Part shown: in pieces, positions 4,601 to 6,777 of the stretch
Layout: each line of letters begins with the position of its first letter
How positions within the stretch are numbered: the stretch's first letter is position 1
Source of the DNA: a bacterium
GTDB lineage: Bacteria > Vulcanimicrobiota > Xenobia > RGZZ01
Length of the DNA stretch: 6,777 bases
Direction: 5' to 3'
Assembly (NCBI GenBank): GCA_021782195.1
Contig: JAJXVI010000139.1
Location: 1-6,777 of the forward strand
The notes under the pieces: generated by a model
The model's input: the letters and a program-made list of their open reading frames with translations, nothing else
What the model was told of the DNA's origin: nothing
Databases searched by the model: none
Position numbers and translations under genes: made by a program

Positions 4601-6777
4601 CGCCGCCACCTACGCGCGCAAGAGTCTTGCAATTCGACGCGACATGGGGGATATCTGGGGGCAGGGACAGAGCCACCACTTTCTCGGGGTCGCACTTTTC
4701 GCCGACTCGCGCTATTCCGAAGCACTGACGCATTTTCGTGAGTCAATTCGTCTCCTCGAGCGCACGGGCGACCGCTGGGAAGTCAACACTGCCAGATACC
4801 ATCTTGCCTTCTGCCTCTACCGCATGGGGGAACTGCGCGGTGCCATCCAGGCCAGTCGGCAGGTTCACGAAGCAGGGCTTGAGATCGGCGACTCCTTCGC
4901 GTCCGGGGCCAGCCTGAACGTGTGGGCCAAGGCGTCAGGCGGAGAGGTCAAGGCGCGCCCCATCGCAATCGAACTCGCCCGCTGCAGCACGGATCAACAA
5001 CGTCTGGCCGAAGTCTATCAGGCAAAGGCCATCCGTCTGCTGCACGCCGGGCGTGCGGACGAGGCGGTAACGACACTCGAAAAGGCCTGGGACGTCGTCC
5101 GGCGGGCCGGCCTGCGCACCGAACACGTGGCGTCGATTCCGGTCTGGCTTGCACAAGCCTGTCGCGTGGCGGTGGAAAGGTTGAGCGAGGGAAACGAGGA
5201 CCGACGTCGCGACCTGCTCGGACAGGCACGGTACTGGACACGGAAGGGCCTGAGCCTGGCCCGATGCTATCGCAACAACCTGCCGCACGCGCTCCGGGAA
5301 GCGGGACTGCTCGCCGCCGTCAACGGTAACGTCAGAGCCGCGCGACACCTGCTCGAGCAGAGTCTCGACGTAGCCCACCGGCATCGTGCCCGTCACGAAC
5401 ACGCGCTCACCCTTGCCGCCCGTGGCCGGCTGGGTAGCGTTCTTGGTTGGCCTGAAGCGGAACGCAACGTCGTCGAAGCAAGACAGGCGCTGCGTGCAAC
5501 TGGCGCGCCAACAGCAACCGAACACGGCGATCCGCCGGAAGCGGCCGAGACGCTTTCCCTGGCCGACCGGTTTGCGACGGTGCTCGAGGCCGGGCGGAGT
5601 CTGGCTCGCTCCCTGTCGAAAGAGGCGGTGTATAGCGCAGTGCGGGAAGCTGCACTGAGCCTTCTGAGAGGGGAAGTCTGCCTCATCCTGGAGTGTCAGG
5701 CTGACGGGCAGTGGCGCGTGCATCGACAGGACGAGGGGAAGGAGTGTTGGAGCAACGCGCTGCTCAGAGGCGCGCTCGAGCAGCGCAAAGCGGTGACGCT
5801 AAAGGACGGCGTTGTGGACTCTGGCGAGGGAACCTGCGTGAACAGTGTACACTCCGCGCTATGCTGCCCCATTGCCGTACGGGGCGAGATCCCCGTATGT
5901 TTCTACGTCATCCACAGACACGTTGGATGCCTGTTTCGCGACCGTGAGGAGCACCTGGCCGACTTCATCTCGGCGCTGGCGGGGGCTGCGCTTGAAAATG
6001 CGGAAGGGTTTGCGGAGGTCGAGGCGTTGAGCGCCTCTCTTCAAGCCTCCAATCGTGAAATCGAAACAAGCCTCACCACGTTGCGCAAAACCCAGACCCA
6101 GTTGCTTCATACCGAGAAGATGGCGCTCGCGGGGCAACTGGCAGGAGGCATCGCGCACGATTTCAACAACCTTCTGACCGGCATCCTTGGTTTCTCGCAG
6201 ATGGTGCTCGACGAACTCCCCTCCGACAGCCCGCACTACAGCTCCATCCTCGAGGTTCGCAACGGCGGAAGACGGGCAGCCAACCTTACGAACCAGCTGC
6301 TCGCGTTCAGCCGTCGTCAGGTCCTGCAGACCAGGGTCCTCAATCTCAATGGGTGCGTGTCCGGCCTCGAACGAATGCTCCAACGCGTCATCGGCGAAGC
6401 GGTCGTGCTTGAGATTCGCTGTGCCCCCGAGCTCGGGGCGGTGAAGGCCGACCCCACGCAGGTGGAACAGATTGTGCTCAACCTGTCGGTCAATGCGCGT
6501 GACGCCATGCCTGGAGGAGGAAAGCTCTCGATCTCGACCGACAACCTCACACTCAACGAACCCGTTGCGCTCGGCCCGGCAGTCTTGCCCGCGGGGCGTT
6601 ACGTAAAGCTGGAAGTGTCCGATACGGGAGTCGGCATGGAAGAGGCCGTACGGGCGCACATCTTCGAGCCTTTCTTCACCACCAAAGAGGTGGGGAAAGG
6701 CACCGGACTCGGACTTTCCACTGTTTACGGCATCGTCAAGCAATCGGGCGGCAGCATCTGGGTTTACAGCGAAGTAG
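1653..6777 (+). CDS. HstK-like Ser/Thr kinase - AAA ATPase - TPR - GAF - histidine kinase fusion (3' end outside window)
   Basis: One uninterrupted frame of 1708 codons runs off the right edge; the tag visible at 6775-6777 is out of frame. Domain order: Ser/Thr protein kinase (residues about 27-328), AAA_16/COG3899-type ATPase (about 352-735), TPR-like helical repeats (about 740-1290), GAF (about 1300-1450), coiled coil (about 1454-1495), HPK4-type histidine kinase (from about 1496). This matches the HstK-type dual kinases described in cyanobacteria and also seen in other bacteria with complex signalling. They are thought to join Ser/Thr phosphorylation to phosphorelay in one cytoplasmic protein. 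No signal peptide or membrane segment is visible. The histidine kinase ends in the HATPase G2 region, so a few tens of residues are missing. HPK4 kinases often carry a C-terminal receiver domain, which may lie beyond the window. Substrates and the partner response regulator are unknown. The adjacent CRP/FNR regulator gene suggests a functional link but does not prove one. Confidence 0.93.
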   Translation, partial: MDVRDRSVESDSEPFPGRELFLSGERYVARQKLKEEAGVTTWLAFDAEREQQVVIKAVEISSLSASTLLRTEHETEVLRSIGAGTPGSTDLPSPSPDSARTDDRHAPAQTSAPELQPHAAFQALLDTGRKNQFFFIVVPFVPGVTLEARLKVGTLSVVETLTIGCCILEALQTVHEHAVLHRDIKPSNVVLNEGTVVHSATLIDFGLARSAQLNAATRDVPVGSGSYVSPELAGLLATDVGPRSDLYSVGVLLFQCLSGRLPFEGKVLGEVLRKHLTTPAPTLRGLGIDVPRAVDEVLARLLRKDPRQRYQSAAAVRADLFEIRQALLAGRTEPDIVAGQHDLRRTLADPTFVGRAGELATLSLQLEAARSGRGGLVLLEAPSGGGKSRLLEEFVHRSVGMGAWVVRGQAHDHDTASPLGMLDGVVSELLSVVSLESGFQDRLLQRLGDQRDALVAALPELRPIVGEGASTGLGPEAHGEHRTLRALTGLLLALGEPARPAVVLLDDCQWAGELSVRLLKSFAARARSESAYVTVVAAFREEEVPTEHPLRGIVATVHLCLPSLVDAEVRGLVESMAGSVPDHGHGIVARLSEGNPFMVAEVLRGLVEIGALVDEPSGWRMDTLALADVRFSSRGAGLLARRLDLLDTPVRQVLQTGAVLGVHFDLNAVVALTRQEPGAVMQALEEGHRRHLLWLDASGTQYAFVHDRLRETLLEGIPHRERQALHRAAAIYLESLGTPCDTRRVGIRAAQHIFEIAYHFDQSGEPERALPYALQAAAEARARSAFQAAEKQYRIALRGCQEATRREQRQAAVFGLGEVLMLRGSYDEAAIWLDTALAMAVDPLEQAQIEGRLGELSFKRGDAHRATVALKRALRLLKRYVPSSRPMFVLALLWEVLIQCTHTFLPRVTTRRRRRADANADLLAAHLYSRLAYAYWFGNGMIPCLWANLRELNLSEKYPPTRELAQAYSDHGPVLTMIPLMKRAATYARKSLAIRRDMGDIWGQGQSHHFLGVALFADSRYSEALTHFRESIRLLERTGDRWEVNTARYHLAFCLYRMGELRGAIQASRQVHEAGLEIGDSFASGASLNVWAKASGGEVKARPIAIELARCSTDQQRLAEVYQAKAIRLLHAGRADEAVTTLEKAWDVVRRAGLRTEHVASIPVWLAQACRVAVERLSEGNEDRRRDLLGQARYWTRKGLSLARCYRNNLPHALREAGLLAAVNGNVRAARHLLEQSLDVAHRHRARHEHALTLAARGRLGSVLGWPEAERNVVEARQALRATGAPTATEHGDPPEAAETLSLADRFATVLEAGRSLARSLSKEAVYSAVREAALSLLRGEVCLILECQADGQWRVHRQDEGKECWSNALLRGALEQRKAVTLKDGVVDSGEGTCVNSVHSALCCPIAVRGEIPVCFYVIHRHVGCLFRDREEHLADFISALAGAALENAEGFAEVEALSASLQASNREIETSLTTLRKTQTQLLHTEKMALAGQLAGGIAHDFNNLLTGILGFSQMVLDELPSDSPHYSSILEVRNGGRRAANLTNQLLAFSRRQVLQTRVLNLNGCVSGLERMLQRVIGEAVVLEIRCAPELGAVKADPTQVEQIVLNLSVNARDAMPGGGKLSISTDNLTLNEPVALGPAVLPAGRYVKLEVSDTGVGMEEAVRAHIFEPFFTTKEVGKGTGLGLSTVYGIVKQSGGSIWVYSEV
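1712..1749. repeat. Perfect 15-bp inverted repeat, 8-nt loop, inside the kinase 5' coding region
   Basis: The left arm GTTTCTGTCTGGCGA (1712-1726) is exactly complementary to the right arm (1735-1749), around the loop GCGCTACG. It lies 59-96 bases after the start, spanning codons 20-33. A weaker hairpin (TCCCG at 1696-1700 with CGGGA at 1704-1708) sits just upstream. No T-run follows, so it is not a standard terminator. The transcript should form a very stable stem-loop near the ribosome's entry into the gene. See findings. Confidence 0.85.
1731..2636 (+). other. Domain: Ser/Thr protein kinase
   Basis: Residues about 27-328 of the giant protein. The ATP-anchoring lysine is Lys56 in VVIKAV. 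The catalytic loop HRDIKPSN is at 181-188, DFG at 204-206, and SPE (in place of APE) at 229-231. DLYSVGVLL at 245-253 and an RYQS motif near 309 close the C-lobe. The catalytic residues are intact. The glycine-rich loop is degenerate: the usual LGxGxxGxV reads LKEEAGVTT, as is common in kinases joined to COG3899 ATPases. Residues about 83-118 are an inserted Ser/Pro/Thr-rich linker between helix C and strand 4. Confidence 0.9.
2660..2686. repeat. Perfect 11-bp inverted repeat, 5-nt loop, in the kinase-ATPase linker
   Basis: CGTCGCAGGTC (2660-2670) pairs exactly with GACCTGCGACG (2676-2686) around the loop AGCAC. It encodes residues of about 336-345, between the kinase C-lobe and the ATPase entry motif. 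No T-run follows. Confidence 0.75.
2706..3287 (+). other. Domain: AAA_16-type (STAND-like) P-loop ATPase core
   Basis: The domain opens with TFVGRAGEL, the usual entry motif of this family (residues 351-359). Walker A is APSGGGKS at 381-388, with Ala in place of the first glycine but Lys387 and Ser388 intact. Walker B is VVLLDDCQWA at 502-511, with Asp506 and Asp507. The FREEE at 539-543 fits the sensor strand. A helical region follows, including the family's F-x-HD-R-x-R-E-x-L signature around His706. In related proteins this ATPase acts as a nucleotide-driven switch. Confidence 0.85.
3870..5520 (+). other. Domain: long TPR-like helical repeat region
   Basis: Residues about 740-1290 are nearly all helical, with repeated Ala/Leu/Tyr spacing. 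TPR-like units include YDEAAIWLDTAL (from residue 826), YSEALTHFRESIRLL (near 1018) and GRADEAVTTLEKA (near 1132). Five consecutive arginines occur at 911-915. Such regions normally bind partner proteins. Repeat boundaries are approximate. Confidence 0.75.
4559..4587. repeat. Inverted repeat, 9 perfect bp plus one GU and one GC pair, 7-nt loop
   Basis: ATCATGGTC (4561-4569) pairs with GACCATGAT (4577-4585). The flanking G4560-T4586 wobble and G4559-C4587 extend the RNA stem to 11 pairs. It lies within the TPR-like coding region. It is near the length that chance produces in several kilobases, so its function is doubtful. Confidence 0.45.
5550..6002 (+). other. Domain: GAF sensor domain, cysteine-rich
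   Basis: Residues about 1300-1450 follow the GAF pattern, ending with a CCPIAV strand, an LxxF...EHLADF segment and the terminal helix ALENAEGF typical of GAF-histidine kinase fusions. Eight cysteines (1343, 1348, 1365, 1395, 1404, 1405, 1416, 1426) fall within 84 residues, whereas I count only 15 in the rest of the visible protein. The ligand is unknown. Metal, Fe-S, haem, NO or thiol redox sensing are possibilities. Confidence 0.7.
6138..6777 (+). other. Domain: HPK4-type histidine kinase (HisKA plus HATPase_c, truncated by window)
   Basis: The H box is GGIAHDFNNLL, with His1502 the expected phosphorylation site. The N box reads NLSVNARDAM, with Asn1614. G1 is DTGVGM from Asp1657, the F box IFEPFFTTK from 1670, and G2 GTGLGL at 1683-1688. 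All catalytic boxes are intact, so autophosphorylation is expected. The HDFNN form of the H box marks the HPK4 subfamily, often found in hybrid kinases with a C-terminal receiver domain. Confidence 0.93.

Noticed and set aside
4935..5723. 262-codon open frame on the minus strand
   Set aside because: It is a shadow of the TPR-like and GAF coding region, with no ribosome-binding site or family motif that I can recognise.
6425..6438. 14-bp perfect palindrome CCCCGAGCTCGGGG without loop
   Set aside because: Loop-less palindromes of this length occur by chance at roughly this rate. It encodes ordinary histidine kinase residues and no flanking signal supports a site.
5859..6743. 294-codon open frame on the minus strand
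   Set aside because: It is antisense to the conserved GAF and histidine kinase boxes and shows no domain features of its own. GC-rich third positions suppress stops on the opposite strand.
6775..6777. Apparent TAG at the right edge
   Set aside because: The kinase frame reads GAA GTA G here, so the TAG is out of frame and the gene continues beyond the window.

Overview
This window is GC-rich with G or C at most third codon positions. It holds three genes, all on the plus strand and tightly packed. The style is that of a large-genome, signalling-rich Gram-negative bacterium (myxobacteria and relatives, Gemmatimonadota, Acidobacteriota or Planctomycetes are all plausible). Nothing in the sequence fixes the phylum, so this is inference.

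Layout. Positions 2-784 are the 3' part of an MscS-family mechanosensitive channel gene whose beginning may lie left of the window. Its TGA stop is followed immediately, in the same frame, by the ATG of a CRP/FNR-family transcription regulator (785-1555). That regulator has an unusual N-terminal C-x3-C-x3-C cluster and lacks the cAMP-contacting arginine. A 97-bp gap (1556-1652) with a small dyad but no clear promoter or terminator leads to one giant open frame, 1653 to the window end (1708 complete codons, no stop). It encodes a multidomain signalling protein: Ser/Thr protein kinase, then AAA_16-type ATPase, a long TPR-like helical region, a cysteine-rich GAF domain, a coiled coil, and an HPK4-type histidine kinase cut by the window edge. 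This is the HstK-like architecture known from cyanobacteria and other bacteria with complex signalling.

How they may work together (inference). The first two genes look translationally coupled, and the third could be co-transcribed. The set pairs a membrane channel, a probable redox or gas-responsive DNA-binding regulator and a two-headed cytoplasmic kinase. The cysteine enrichment in both the regulator's N-terminus and the kinase's GAF domain hints at a shared redox, metal or gas signal.

The strongest unexplained signal is a perfect 15-bp inverted repeat with an 8-nt loop (1712-1749), embedded in the first codons of the giant kinase gene. A second perfect 11-bp inverted repeat (2660-2686) lies in the linker between its kinase and ATPase domains. 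I found no RNA genes, CRISPR arrays, insertion sequences or integrase genes.
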